A DNA stretch of 64,000 nucleotides from Plectrocnemia conspersa (lineage: Eukaryota; Arthropoda; Insecta; Trichoptera; Polycentropodidae): positions 620,001 through 684,000 of the forward strand of contig VTFK01000192.1 of assembly GCA_009617715.1 (NCBI GenBank), in the 5' to 3' direction. Within the stretch, counting starts at the first letter, position 1. Each line of letters starts with the position of its first letter. The position numbers and the translations under genes are program-made. The notes beneath the pieces are model-generated. The model ran no database searches, was not told where the DNA came from, and saw only the letters and a program-made list of their open reading frames with translations. This document shows, one piece after another, positions 12,530 to 23,934 of the stretch.

Positions 12530-12846
12530 ATATTTGGTCACAGAGAGGCAGACGGCCAGGCAGAGAGAAAGAAGCTCCAGAGACTATACCAACAAGGAAT
12601 CACAGCACGAGGAACATCAGCGGATACTTCAGCATCATTACAAGATCACATCATGACAGATCACAGCCAACAATAATTTAACTCGACACTCCAGACTCTC
12701 TGACTTTCAAGTTCAGCAATTTCAACTATACCACCTGATACTCAACCACAGCAGCAGCTACATTTTCAAATATATATGGTATTTTATATGTGCTTAATAA
12801 AATAAACTGGCTGCAAAGTCACACCCCTTCAGCCTCAAAGCCCAAA
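12530..12846 (+). mobile_element. possible 3' part of a diverged LTR-A-like repeat
   Basis: The stretch has the layout of the 3' part of LTR-A: a CAGAGAGGCAGACGGCCAGGC block like the CACAGGCAGGCACCAGGCAG block at 30448, a GCACGAGGAACA block as near 39500, an AATAAAATAAACT polyadenylation-type signal (12797-12809), and an end GGCTGCAAAGTCACACCCC like GGCTACGAAGTCACACTCC at 33611. The similarity is patchy and the 5' half is not recognisable. It may be a related but separate LTR family. Confidence 0.38.
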
Positions 12847-15800
12847 AAAAAATTCTTAAAAATACTATATTATCCATTACCCTTAAATTCTTAAAACTAC
12901 ATATTTTATACGGCACAGAAAAAAATAAGCAATGTAATCATACAATAGGTATAATATGAATTAAGAAAGCTTTATTTGCACCTTTATACATCAACACATT
13001 AATGTGAACTTATTGTCCAGTGTCTTATGTCATTTTTCTTTTATATTTTATTAACACCGATTCTTTGTCCAATCTTACAAAGTCTTAAACGATATATCGC
13101 CCTTTTCTTTCTTTTAAAAGAGTTTGCCATTGAACGTCATGCGGGCGATCCTTTCATTGGGTATTTGCATGGTGCGTAGGCAAAAAAAGTAGTATATATT
13201 CTCCCTATTGAAATGCACCCCCAGAGCCCTAAATAAATTTGCAAAATAAAACATTTATATTTGAAATTCAGGAAAAAAAGCAGCAGGCAAGATCTGTACG
13301 AACGCAATCATTTATTGAAAACAAATAGAGGGACGTGATCGAAAGCTCTCTGTCAAGAGCTCTATATACTACATACATATATATGTACATACATTGGCAT
13401 ACTTTTTTGTATCTTCCCGACCGTTGAAAACGTGCCGTTTCCGGGAATTTATTTTTAATTTATTTAAATTTATTGGAACGTTTTAAATAAAATGCGAAAC
13501 TTTCGCAGAAGGGAGGCAAATAGACAATCTTCGGTTATTACCTAAAGCGAGGGGAGCTCGGAGCGAAAGGGAAATTGGAAAATTGTTGCCGAATCGAAAA
13601 AAAATCAAGTTTCCTAACTGAGGGTTTGGGGCAGAGGAGTTTCTGTGTAACTTTTGAAGATAATTGAGAAATTTATTTAACATTCTGCTAGTGGCGCATC
13701 GTTAAATCAATATTATATAAAGCGATGTCGTTAAAATGTTTTTACCTCTTGTTATATGATAAAATCATTAAGGAAAAGAGTAATTATGTCAAATAAATTT
13801 AGTAGAAAAGGGATATACATAATATAATATGGCATAATTGAAATAAAACTGTTGGGTATGTATGAAAATACATGTGAACATACAGATGCAAATTATATTA
13901 TATGCATACTTTACATTCAAGAGATAATCTTAAATAAAAATGCAGTTTTTCAAAGACATAAAAGGTAGGACAATGAAGTGGAATGTTTGTTTCTGTTTAT
14001 GGCAATATAAGGTCATATTATTGTCATAGGTTAACCGATAAAATTTAACGACCAAGAAAGGCATTCTAAAAATACTTCGTTTGATTAGGAATAGACGATT
14101 GATAAACTTCATAAATAATGGAATAAAGTATCAATAACTATTATTCATTGAACAGCTACCGAAAATAAATATTCGTAAATTCTGCCTGTCGAAAAAAATT
14201 GTAGGCGCGAGGCTTTAATTACGTTGGTAACATATACTCATTCAAAGGTTAAAAAATAAATATTAAATGACAACCTTAAAATAAAATGCTTCAGAATTAT
14301 TTTATAGTCTTGCTTGTTCGATAATTTTGATTAAAAAATAAGTTGTAAAAAATCAAAATACAAGACTAAAAAAAACATTTGCAAATTTAAAGAATATTAA
14401 AAACATTTAACAAAAAGTAATCGAACCAAAGTTTTTCAATTACTGATTTTCCAGTTTAAGTAATCTCTCAATATAAAATTAGTTTAATATTCATATACGT
14501 CTTTCGACAATAATCTCAATAAGAATTCTTGAGTTTCTTGGACACACATACATACGTCATAGAAAAAATACAACAATAATGAAAGCGCATAGTCATTATA
14601 TCTTCTAGCAATGTCACGATCCTTATCAAGAGCAACTTACGTGTACAAAAATATGTACTCATAAGTTATTTATTAGATGTACTTGCTCTTTAATAATATC
14701 GTGCAGTTAAATTTGAACTCGAACTGAAAATAAGCGAAATCTGGTGTGTTTCATATTATTTTATAAATGCGTAGTTGAACTTTTAGTGTAATTGTGAAAA
14801 ATCTTGATCGCATAAGAAAGTGATATAAGGCTATCTTCTACAAATATTAATTTTATGTTGTGTCACTAAAGTTGGAAGCAGGGAATTAAAACTTATAATT
14901 AAAAAACTCTTATGTAATTTTTATAAATATAAATGTATTGTCGATGATATTTTTTAATGTATTAGTCGGTAGTTATTACTTTAAACTAATTTTTAGTTCA
15001 ATATTCAACATTTGCTAAATTATAGAGTAAAAAAAAATTGACCAATTAATACTTTATGAATATATAAAGACTTGTATGACGTGAAGTATCGTATGGGAAA
15101 TTATAGTGTCGATGCATCTGTCAATACATCGTCGGTTAAAAAAATAGTTTTTTTTTCTGGAAAGTTGGTTTTAAAAGTCAAGAGGCAAACAACTGCTGAA
15201 AATGGAAAGTTGTTTCGCACGCACGTCAATAATCTGACATTTTATTGGTCACAAATTCATATCGAATATATTTTTTTCTTTTCACATATATGGTTGAACT
15301 TCACTGTAGTGTGTAGTCTCTCTCGCGGTTTACTCGCACGTGGTGTAATGAAATCACCGTACAGAACAGGGTCACCGTGAATACAGAGAGCTTAAAATAG
15401 GATCGAGTCGCACAAAGAGCTTTTTATACGAAAACATTGATATGCTTCTATGAGCTCACGACTCTTTTTATTAAAGAGACGAGGAAGAAATATTATATTG
15501 TGACCACATATGGACTCGCTTGTATAATATCATACAATATATCTCATTTCCATCAATGGCATTTAAGAGACAATGAACGGTCTTCTTCGACTCAATCTGT
15601 ATGTGAAGCGGCAATTAGAAGAAGCTAATGATATCATTTGCTAATTCTAGATCTTTAGCTCGTTTAATTTGTATGTGAAATTAAACTTAGAGGAAGATAA
15701 TGAATATTTCGTTTATTCTGGATTACTGCTCTTTTACAACAGCCGGAGCAAATTTGTTTCGTAGAAAATTACTTAGCAATTACCTTGATGTGTTTCTGCG

Positions 15801-16624
15801 TGAGTTATGACCGCACACCAGACCATGAAAGCGCTTGAGAATAACCGAGAGAGATTTAGACGAATGCACGACAAAATTAATTACGCCTTGAAGATTATTG
15901 TTTATTATATACGCTGGTAGTGCAAAAAGCTTAATGGAATACAGGTAAACAAATTGCATAAATAAATACCACAAAAAATATCTGCTGGAACATTTCCGTA
16001 ACATAAAAAATATTTAGACATTCAATATATAATAATTATAAAAATACAAAAGCACAATAAAAACTGACTGGAACATCAATCATTTTTAGACATATTTACA
16101 TGTACTGATTTTATGATAAAATATTGATTATGTGCCTTGACAGTACACGCGTTTATTTTTACATATTCTAGAAGTGAAATTATGATTAAGACATATATTA
16201 CATATAGTATGAATTCTTGACGTAGTGTCCAACTCGTATTGACTCGAGATTTATGGCGATTGCCTGGATCAAATCTTTTATTCAAAGTAAAAGCAGCTGC
16301 ATTTCTCTAGCTTAAAAAATTCGTTTCGAAATATCTCTATTTCTGCGAGTTCGACTGAATCGTAATTCCAAGTCAAAAATAAAGTGACGATATTTTGGTA
16401 ATATTTTGGGGCAGAAGTCTTGACAAAGTTCTAACGGAATAAATTAAGTACGGCAGCTCTAGCTTATATTTATTTGAAGAATGGGCTGAAGACCAGCGTC
16501 CCTTCGAGTCCTCAATACGACCAATACCGATGATTTGAAGCAGAACCAGACTCATCTTATCACACAATATAATATTATATTATAAATTCACATTTATATA
16601 TAGAATTTTAATAAAAACATTTTA
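12847..16624. other. AT-rich intergenic DNA without recognised elements
   Basis: I see no gene or named repeat over this long stretch. Short frames (13483-13683 minus, 15072-15380 plus, 15780-16004 minus, 16373-16567 minus) have no recognisable domains. A more balanced patch lies at 13130-13640. The 102-codon plus-strand frame at 15072 starts at an ordinary ATG and carries no family signature. Confidence 0.4.
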
Positions 16625-17631
16625 CAGGCGGCCCTCGTCTTTCGCACATAATTGGTTCCTAAAAATGTGTGCGAATGTTGAATGTACGAAAGTCGAGGGA
16701 AGTAAAAAAAATTGAAATTGTGTGTATTTTAAAATATTTATTTATCAAGTAAATATAAGATGTTTAAGAGGCGATTAAGAGACACGTTTAAGTGGGGTTT
16801 GCGGGTGTTTTCTTTGAAAAGTTATCAAGAGTTAACTGTTTTCCCACTATTCTTTTTCTTTTCTTCATATATTATTTTATAACATGCTATGTTTTTATTG
16901 ACCGCCACACGCACTTGAGATATGCGTTCTCCATTGGGATCACAATCTTCCATTTTATTTAAAAAATTGTCAAGGTGCGTGAAGGCTTCATTTATATTTT
17001 TCATTGTTAAAGAGTTTTCCAAAATAAACCTGTCTAATCCACATTAAATATTTGGCTAGAGGAATATTCTCCATCTTCAATAATTTTGGATAATTAGGAA
17101 ATAAATTCTTTTGCAACATCTTTATCCGCATCAGCCGATTTTCCAGTAAATTTAATATTATGAAAAGAATACCTCATTTTAAAATTGTAAAACCAACCGT
17201 TACTTGCTTGAAAAACCGTGTTAAAATATTTTTTTAATCTATCCTTCCAATCTTTGTGCAAAATAAGAGCTTTTGCTTGAATAATTTCAAATACTCAGAG
17301 GGACATCATTTTGATGTTGGTCATCGATCTAGATGACAAAGATTTTTCATTTCATCAATGTTTTTTTGGAAACATATCATTAAAGATTGTGGAATTCTAT
17401 CTTTATTTTCCACAATTTTGAGCGTATTCTTTAATTATATTTTTATTTTGCAAAATTGGACATATCGTAGACCTGTTTGTATCATACGAACGTCCGATTG
17501 AAGCAAAAGATTCACCGCTATCAGAATGTTTTTTAAAAAAAAACAAAAATTATAAAAAATGCTTTTTTTTTTAAATGTACGAAATAGCGAATTGTGCGAA
17601 AGTCGAACGTTCGAAAGTCGAGGGCCGCCTG
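16625..17631 (-). mobile_element. Tigger-type DNA transposon copy 1, internally deleted
   Basis: This is a 1007-bp cut-and-paste transposon remnant of the Tigger/pogo branch of Tc1/mariner elements. Its ends are inverted repeats: CAGGCGGCCCTCGTCTTTCG at the left, and the complement of CAGGCGGCCCTCGACTTTCG at the right. It is flanked by the TA target duplication expected for the superfamily (16623-16624 and 17632-17633). The left end holds a second inverted copy of the CCCTCG.CTTTCG motif just inside. The right end has a partial tandem repeat of the terminal motif (CGAAAGTCGAACGTTCGAAAGTCGAGGG region split over 17598-17623). The transposase remnant runs on the minus strand. A closely related copy lies 2 kb away at 19595. 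Confidence 0.93.
16825..17530 (-). pseudogene. Tigger-type transposase remnant, copy 1
   Basis: Reading from 17530 down, the pieces are in the right order for a Tigger/Jerky-type transposase. First is the end of the N-terminal CENP-B-like helix-turn-helix (SGESFASIGRSYDTNRS). Next comes the second DNA-binding helix region (VFQASNGWFYNFKMRYSFHN), then ADADKDVAKEFIS and SKIIEDGEYSSSQIFNVD, then the first catalytic block, where the normal DETGLFWK reads D-stop-TGLFWK (stop at 17034-17036). Directly after that block the frame jumps to the C-terminal tail (ERISQV...ACYKIIYEEKKK). The middle of the DDE catalytic domain is therefore missing. The N-terminal start is also lost. The protein cannot be functional. 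Confidence 0.9.
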
Positions 17632-19594
17632 TAATAAAAAATACTTTTTTTTTGGTTTGGTAAATATAAGGATAATTTCTTTAGCTATACTGAGCTTAAG
17701 ACAATATTTTATATAAATACCTTTCTGATTTTTTTAAATTGATTGCAAATTTATGCAAAATTTTATTATCTGGAGATTTAAGCGTTATTATTCAAAACGG
17801 CTTGATTTCATTAGGCAATAAAGAATTATCACGTAGTACCTTCAGAGGCTTGTTTCAAGCTAATGCTAATTAATATTGAGATTATTAAGGGTAAAACCTC
17901 TTATCGAATCTTTACACTCAAGGATTACGTTTCGAATTGAAAATGATTATTATTGCCTTTGGGCTTATTTTAATTTTTCATTTTCATTTTCTTTTCATAC
18001 AAATGAATTATGGGCTCTTGAGAGAGAAAATAATGCGAAAAGTATATAAAATAATGTAATTATTTTGTGATTAAAAGTATATTTACAGCTGCTAGGTTAT
18101 TGTATGCCTATTTATATCGACGGTCATCTAAACTGGGGGAGATTAATTATAACCTTTGGTAAGTAGTTATGTTTTTGCATAAGGAGTGACAATTAAAACC
18201 GAGCGCTACCGTATAATTGCTTGTAAAATAAAAACGCTGTACCATAAACTTATTATTATAAAATATACTTCTAATTGCCTAGTTAAAAATCAGTTATTAA
18301 AAACCTGATTACTAAAAATTTAAAAATAGTTATCCAATAATTTGATTTATTAATTATTTATAAATACAATTAAAAATATATTGAGTTTCAGTGTCTTAGA
18401 ATATGTCAAATAACACAATATACCGAGTTTAATGGCTTTCTGTTTGCAAAAATTATTCGAGAGTTCAATTGTGCTGGTGTTTTGTAATTCGAGGTGCTTG
18501 CGTTTGAATTAAGAGAGCAGGTGTCGATAACTGTTGGTTTGCGTGCGCTAATAATCTTTGAATTTTGTTCATTATGTATTCCGTACAGGAATAACAGACC
18601 TGCCATATGTCGGTTTTGGGATAATTCTATATTTTATGCATGCTTATAGTCTATGGGTAAAATGTTTTGTTTAAATAATCTGATTTTGTAATAGGTATAA
18701 TTTTAATTGTGCTCTAAAATTTAATTAGAAATGGGCGTTGATTTATATTTTTTTCCTGATACAAATAAAATACAATTAAAACTGTTACACGCCACAGATT
18801 AGCGTATGATTTTTATTATTACGCCTAAATATTTTCTCATGTTAACATAAAGGCTGTTTTTTATAAATTGTGCATTAACATTAATTGGTTATTTTAATGA
18901 TTATTCCAAGAATTAATTTGAGATTTAATGCTCATTCGAAGTTTTGTCGTGTTTACGCGCTACGAAAATGTACAGTTTGAGTTATTATACTTTTTAATAA
19001 TAATCAATGTTAATGTGTATTTTTATGTATTTTAGATGAGACCTTATTCAAAAGCCATTAATGTGATTTTTTTACAGTGTAATGTAACTAAAAATACAAT
19101 TACTGTGTTATATGCTAACAGTTTAATTACATACTTTTCTTATTATTAATTTCAAATACAATATGCAAAAAAACAATTAAAAAAACTATCAAGCTCGAGA
19201 CAAATTAACTACTTTTGAAAGTAGCAATTATCCTTATTATATTCCTAAAAATATCATTATTTGACGCATGTAAAAATGCCTTAAATCTAAATTGTACCTT
19301 ACATTTAGTGATACAGCAAACATAGATTTACATTTTCAGATGCCACGAGCCACGTACGGGGCTCAGTCACGTCGCAACCATATTGCCAAGAGCCACCTAT
19401 GGGTCTCTCACAAAAATTCTCATTTATGTTACGAAATAATATTACAAGACTCGTTAGGTATATAAAGTTGACTATGGAGAAACGTTTAAAATATCACTAC
19501 TTGAATTGTTTCATACAACTGTCTAAAATTTAACTTATTATGTACTAAAATTACGCGAATTTGCTTTTTGTTTTAACAAAAATAAAGACAACTA
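17632..19594. other. AT-rich DNA between the two Tigger copies
   Basis: No gene or further element is recognised between the two transposons. It includes a 66-codon minus-strand frame at 18406-18606 without family features. A short balanced patch (19340-19410) is unremarkable. Confidence 0.4.
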
Positions 19595-20639
19595 CAGGCG
19601 GCTCTCGACTTTCGAACGTAATTGGTTCCTGAAAATGTGTGAGAATGTTGAATGTGCGAAAGTAGAGAGAAGTAAATAAAAAAATTTAATTGTGTGTATT
19701 TTAAAATATTTATTTATTAAGTAAATATAAGTTGTTTAAGAGGCGTTTAAGAGACATGTTTAAGTGTTTTTTGCGGGTGTTTGCTTTGAAAAGTTATCAA
19801 GAGTTAACTGTTTTCACTATTCTTTTTCTTTTCTTCATATAGTATTTTATAACATGCTATGTCTTTATTGATCGCCCTACGCACTTGAGATATGCGTTCT
19901 CCATTGGGATCACAATCTTTCATAATATTTAAAAATTTGTCAAGATCCGTGAAAGCTTCATTCATATATTTCATTGTTAAAGAGTTTTCCAAAATAAACC
20001 TGTCTCATCTACATTAAGCATTTGGCTAGAGGAATATTCTCCGTCTTCAATAATTTTGGATAAATAGGAAATAATTTTTTTTTGTAGCATCTTTATCCGC
20101 ATCAGCCGATGCTCCAGTAAATTAAATATTATTAAAGGAATACATCATTTTAAAATTGTAAAACCAACCGTTACTTGCTTGAAAACCCGTGTTAACATCT
20201 TCTTTTTAATCTGTCCTTCCAATCTTTGTGTAAACTAAGAGCTTTTGCTTGAATAATTTAAATACTCAGAGGGACATCTTTTTGAAGATTTTTTTTGCCG
20301 TGTTTTTTTGGAAACATATCTTTAAAGATTGTGGAAATATATCTTTAATTTCTAAAATTTTAAACGTATTCCTTAATTAAATTTTTATTTTGTAAAATTA
20401 AACATATCATAGACCTGTTTGTATCATACGAACGTCCGATTGAAGCAAAAGATTCACCGATATCAGAACGTCTAATAATTTCTATCTTTGTCTCGAATCG
20501 TGTGAAGTTTATGAGTCCTTGATTTCTTTTTGTTTGGATGAACACTGAAGTTTTTCCGTTTCTCAATCATGTTTATAAACTTTTTAAAAAAAAAAAAATG
20601 TGCAAAATAGCGAATTGTGCGAAAGTTGAGGGCCGCCTG
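19595..20639 (-). mobile_element. Tigger-type DNA transposon copy 2, internally deleted
   Basis: This is a 1045-bp sister of the element at 16625, in the same orientation. It starts CAGGCGGCTCTCGACTTTCG and ends with the complement of CAGGCGGCCCTCAACTTTCG. TA duplications flank it at 19593-19594 and 20640-20641. It shares with copy 1 the same loss of the catalytic core, which shows that both descend from one already deleted, non-autonomous parent. It differs by keeping the N-terminal helix-turn-helix start, and by lacking about 30 bases that copy 1 has near 17310-17350. Confidence 0.93.
19804..20566 (-). pseudogene. Tigger-type transposase remnant, copy 2
   Basis: The reading starts at an ATG at 20566 and runs MRNGKTSVFIQTKR, then FETKIEIIRRSDIGESFASI and GRSYDTNRSMICLIL. 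This is a CENP-B/pipsqueak-like N-terminal helix-turn-helix that in this family binds the transposon ends. After frame breaks the second DNA-binding region and the NVDETGLFWK block follow (20000-20015), with the first catalytic D and its neighbour E intact, unlike copy 1. The frame then passes straight to the C-terminal tail (ISQVRRAINKDIACYKILYE), ending at 19804. The remaining catalytic acids and the whole middle of the DDE domain are absent. It is a non-functional transposase, and the structure is typical of deleted copies that were mobilised by a full-length relative elsewhere. Confidence 0.9.
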
Positions 20640-22984
20640 TACTTTGTAAATATCAACTGGCAGTTATTAATGATTTTAAAAACAATGAATTAATTTTCTC
20701 ATAAAATAACATGTAATCATAATTAAGACATAAGAAGCGCTGTGACTATGCTTTTCAGAGGAACGATGCTAGTGTAGAGCTGCGTCACCAGAGAGCCCGC
20801 GCTCCTCAGATACTGCGCACCACAATGGCAGTAACCTACAATCAAAACTATAAAATTGAAAGAATTGCGTTACATGGCTTCTCTTATAAAATTTAAAAAA
20901 ATGTTGAGTTCATCCTTAATATTATAAATGTATTTTTCTGATATCGAAATATCAGAAATATGTAAGTTCATCGGCCGATTTCAGTGCCATTTTACAATAC
21001 ACACGTCATCCATTTATGAATCATGATCTATCGATATATGATTACGAGCATGCATATTCATTGGGGTCACCACAAAAAAATCGAGTTGCATATCGCACCA
21101 CAATAATGAGGTACGCACGTGATGAGTAACAGTACGCGAATCGAGCGCCGGCGCTCGTGCGTGTAGTTGCGCATCCCTGGCGCACATCAGGGCCGCTTTT
21201 TGCGCACACCTGACTTACATAATCGAGATCATTGCACTCTGTGGGAACTGGGCACACATGTGCGGGCGAATCAGCTGTTTCCATGCAAAAGCAGCTGATG
21301 CAACTCGTCTTCTTGCTATTTGACGCCTTTTCCTGCTTTGTTCTCGTCAGCGAAAAAAATAGAAAAAGAGGTTCAATTCAATTGATTGAATTTAAAGTTG
21401 AATATAGAAATATGATATATATATAATTTATCAATGGAATATATAATTTATTGATAACACAAAACCTACAATGAGAAGTCTTTAATTGAATGACAACTTT
21501 TGAAGCATATAAATAATTAATATCTGCAGGCAGTTTTAACCTTTTAACTGATACGAAAGGAGAAGTTTTATGCCGTAATTTTATACTTTTTATGCAGTAC
21601 CATTTAGTTACGAAGATACACTTATCTATCCAAACAAAGTTAATTATCTGCATCCAGATGATTACTACTGTTATACACACAATAATAACAAAAATATTTT
21701 AAGATTTTTTTATGATTCACCAGAACTTCTTAAATTCAACAGAAAAATAATAATAACACATTTGAGTTTCTGCACTTTTTCAGAATAATATCAGATATTT
21801 ACTAAATAATAATCTAAGGTAAGGTACTTAAGAGTATACTATTAAATATGTCTATTTTAAAACTAAATGTAAACTTATGTTTAATTAAGCTTAACTAACA
21901 TCTTATATTTCAATAATAACCTGTAGTTTTGTGGTTTGCTAATTATATAATAATTAGCGTTGAATTAAGCTAAGATTGTTAAATTTATAGACAAACTAGA
22001 AAGATGCGCGAAAAACGTCTGGTATATTTCACAACATAGTAAAAAACCTAGTTAAAATTGCTACAAATGTAATTCGTATACAAAAGTAATAAATATTGAT
22101 TTTCCTGTATTACATCAGCAGTATTAACAAGTAATCTTTAAGTACCTCTTTATTCTTCTCGAAGCCTTCTACTTCTTTAATCAAAAGCTCAAAAGAATCG
22201 TCCAGACTTTTAATTAAAAATATATATTTCTCTCAAACTTTGTGCATATTATATTATTAAAGATATGAAACATTATCGAGAAAGAAGAAGCTTCTATGCT
22301 AGGGTATGATCGTGTTTGCGACAGAGCAAAAAATGAAAAAATACAACCTGCATGACATCACTCGAATTCGAGATTGGAGATACAAAACCAGTTTTTGTGG
22401 CCGCCTCGTCCATTAGGCAGAACCGGCTGCAACAAAAGTGCCTATTAATTTTTGTCTTCACAATACGCATGAATTTTTTTTATGGATATGTAAATTTTTT
22501 TCGCCACAACTGGAGCAACGCGGGCAACACAATACGATTATATGGCAACATCGCATTTATGAGGTGTGCATTATTAATAAGTGTATGGAGAAAGAGATGA
22601 AAAAATGTCCATTCTTACTTACAACAACTCATTATTATTATTAATCTAACGGCTATTTTATTACAATAGCGATTTTAAAATACAATAGAATCTGAATAAA
22701 ATCATTGCAATTTTATAGAAAACTTCAGATTAGAATATTGTGAAAAATATGGTTCTGTAATATAATAATAGTAACATATAAACTTAACAATTTGAATAAC
22801 GCCATCAGCAAATCGTATGTAAGAATGTATAGTTAATTTTGCAGAGCAAATTGATCTAATATAACAAAGCCAAGCATTGTAAGATTTTTTACAGAACTCG
22901 TTCACGTATAGAGAGAATCTCAACTTACTCTTACAAGTGATTTAAAGATCTTCAGTGGAAGTTTCTCTAGCCAGAAGATCATAG
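20640..22984. other. intergenic DNA with a GC-richer island
   Basis: About 20730-20830 and 20990-21350 stand out as much richer in G and C than their surroundings, with many CpG-containing words. An 80-codon minus-strand frame (21042-21284) runs through the second patch but shows no domain I recognise. Another balanced patch is at 22330-22570. The rest is AT-rich. I see no repeat relationship with other parts of the window. Confidence 0.35.
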
Positions 22985-23934
22985 TGTTGCGACCTCATAC
23001 ATACGACTACGTTTGAAAGGGTCTTTGTCTCAAAACTTTTGTTAATTTACTGTGACTAAAATGATCATCCATCAACAAAGAAACCAGACAATAGCGTAAA
23101 GGATTTAGACCACACAAAAGCCTTCGTTACCACCACAAATAAAATTTTTCTTACTGTAAATATTCTTCGTCCTTTGTTGCGGATCGGTCGCGGATATAAT
23201 AAATCACCAGATTCACAAGATTCACGTTGCAATGCAATATGACCTTGGACAATGTCGACGACGCTTTCTAAAGGCGTATGCAGCGATTGGCTGGATGATC
23301 GCTGCATAATTGCGATTGGTCAGCAAGCTTTATAGCTCTGGATATTTAAGCCTAGATTTCGATGAAGTGTACTACTTTGGCATCTGTGCTTGGACCACTA
23401 CCGCCAACCGGTACTTGGGCCCTACGAATCCAACCCAATGGATGGGCACCCAGATTTTGACGGCCGGGTGAGCGGGATCCACCCCCCGTAGTACTACATA
23501 TTTATCAGAGTTGCATTAGTATTTCTCTCGAGAGTGCGAGGAGATCTTGTTGATTGCCTGCATTGCAAGCAAAGCATTTCGTTTTGCTTCATCCTTGTTA
23601 CAATTCAATCCCCGTGATCTTAGAGGGATACCATGTTGCCTCATTCGCAGCTTCAGTCCTTAATTCCCTAAGGATCGAGCCCTTTGGCTTGCTTGCGTTG
23701 AAATGCTATGCTCATTGGTAGCGTATTGCACCCAACCTCAGTTTACTTCTCCTCAAGGGTTGGGCATTAACCTCAAGAGAGGTCCTTTGCTCGTCCACAC
23801 TGTTATCGGCGAACTATAGCGTGTGGTCGACTGGCACTGTCTCCGATGAAGAGAATGCAGTCGGACAACATACAATCATATACTCACACATCCCACCGCC
23901 AGCTGCTCCACCACCGCTCGGAGAATATACTGTC
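22985..23934 (+). mobile_element. LTR-A copy 3, split by an insertion
   Basis: This copy begins TGTTGCGACCTCATAC at 22985, the position of the TGTGGTGACCACAC start in other copies. It continues through CTCAAAACTTTTGTTAATTT, ACTGTGACTAAAATGATCAT, AGACAATAGCGTAAAGGAT, the TAATAAATCACCAG run and CAGCAAGCTTTATAGCTCTG. It then has GATATTTAAGCC, a TATA-like block about where an LTR promoter would sit. At 23367 it is interrupted by foreign DNA and resumes at 23844, so that GATTTCGATGAAG joins AGAATGCAGTCGGAC cleanly once the insert and one repeat are removed. It ends after GAATATACTGTC, short of the usual 3' end. Confidence 0.8.
23368..23843 (-). mobile_element. 476-bp insertion nested in LTR-A copy 3, SINE-like
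   Basis: This GC-richer block lies inside an LTR-A copy and is flanked by the perfect 8-bp direct repeat CGATGAAG (23360-23367 and 23844-23851), which the unbroken LTR has once. It is therefore a precise transposition product. The two ends are not inverted repeats of each other, and I find no LTRs, poly(A) or coding sequence. Read on the minus strand its first 170 bases can form three successive stem-loops: TCGACCACAC with GTGTGGACGA, GACCTC with GAGGT, and CCCAACC with GGTTGGG. Such structure is common at the 5' end of SINE-like or internally deleted R-type elements, but no Pol III boxes are convincing. The minus orientation is inferred only from those folds. Class is unknown. Confidence 0.62.
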
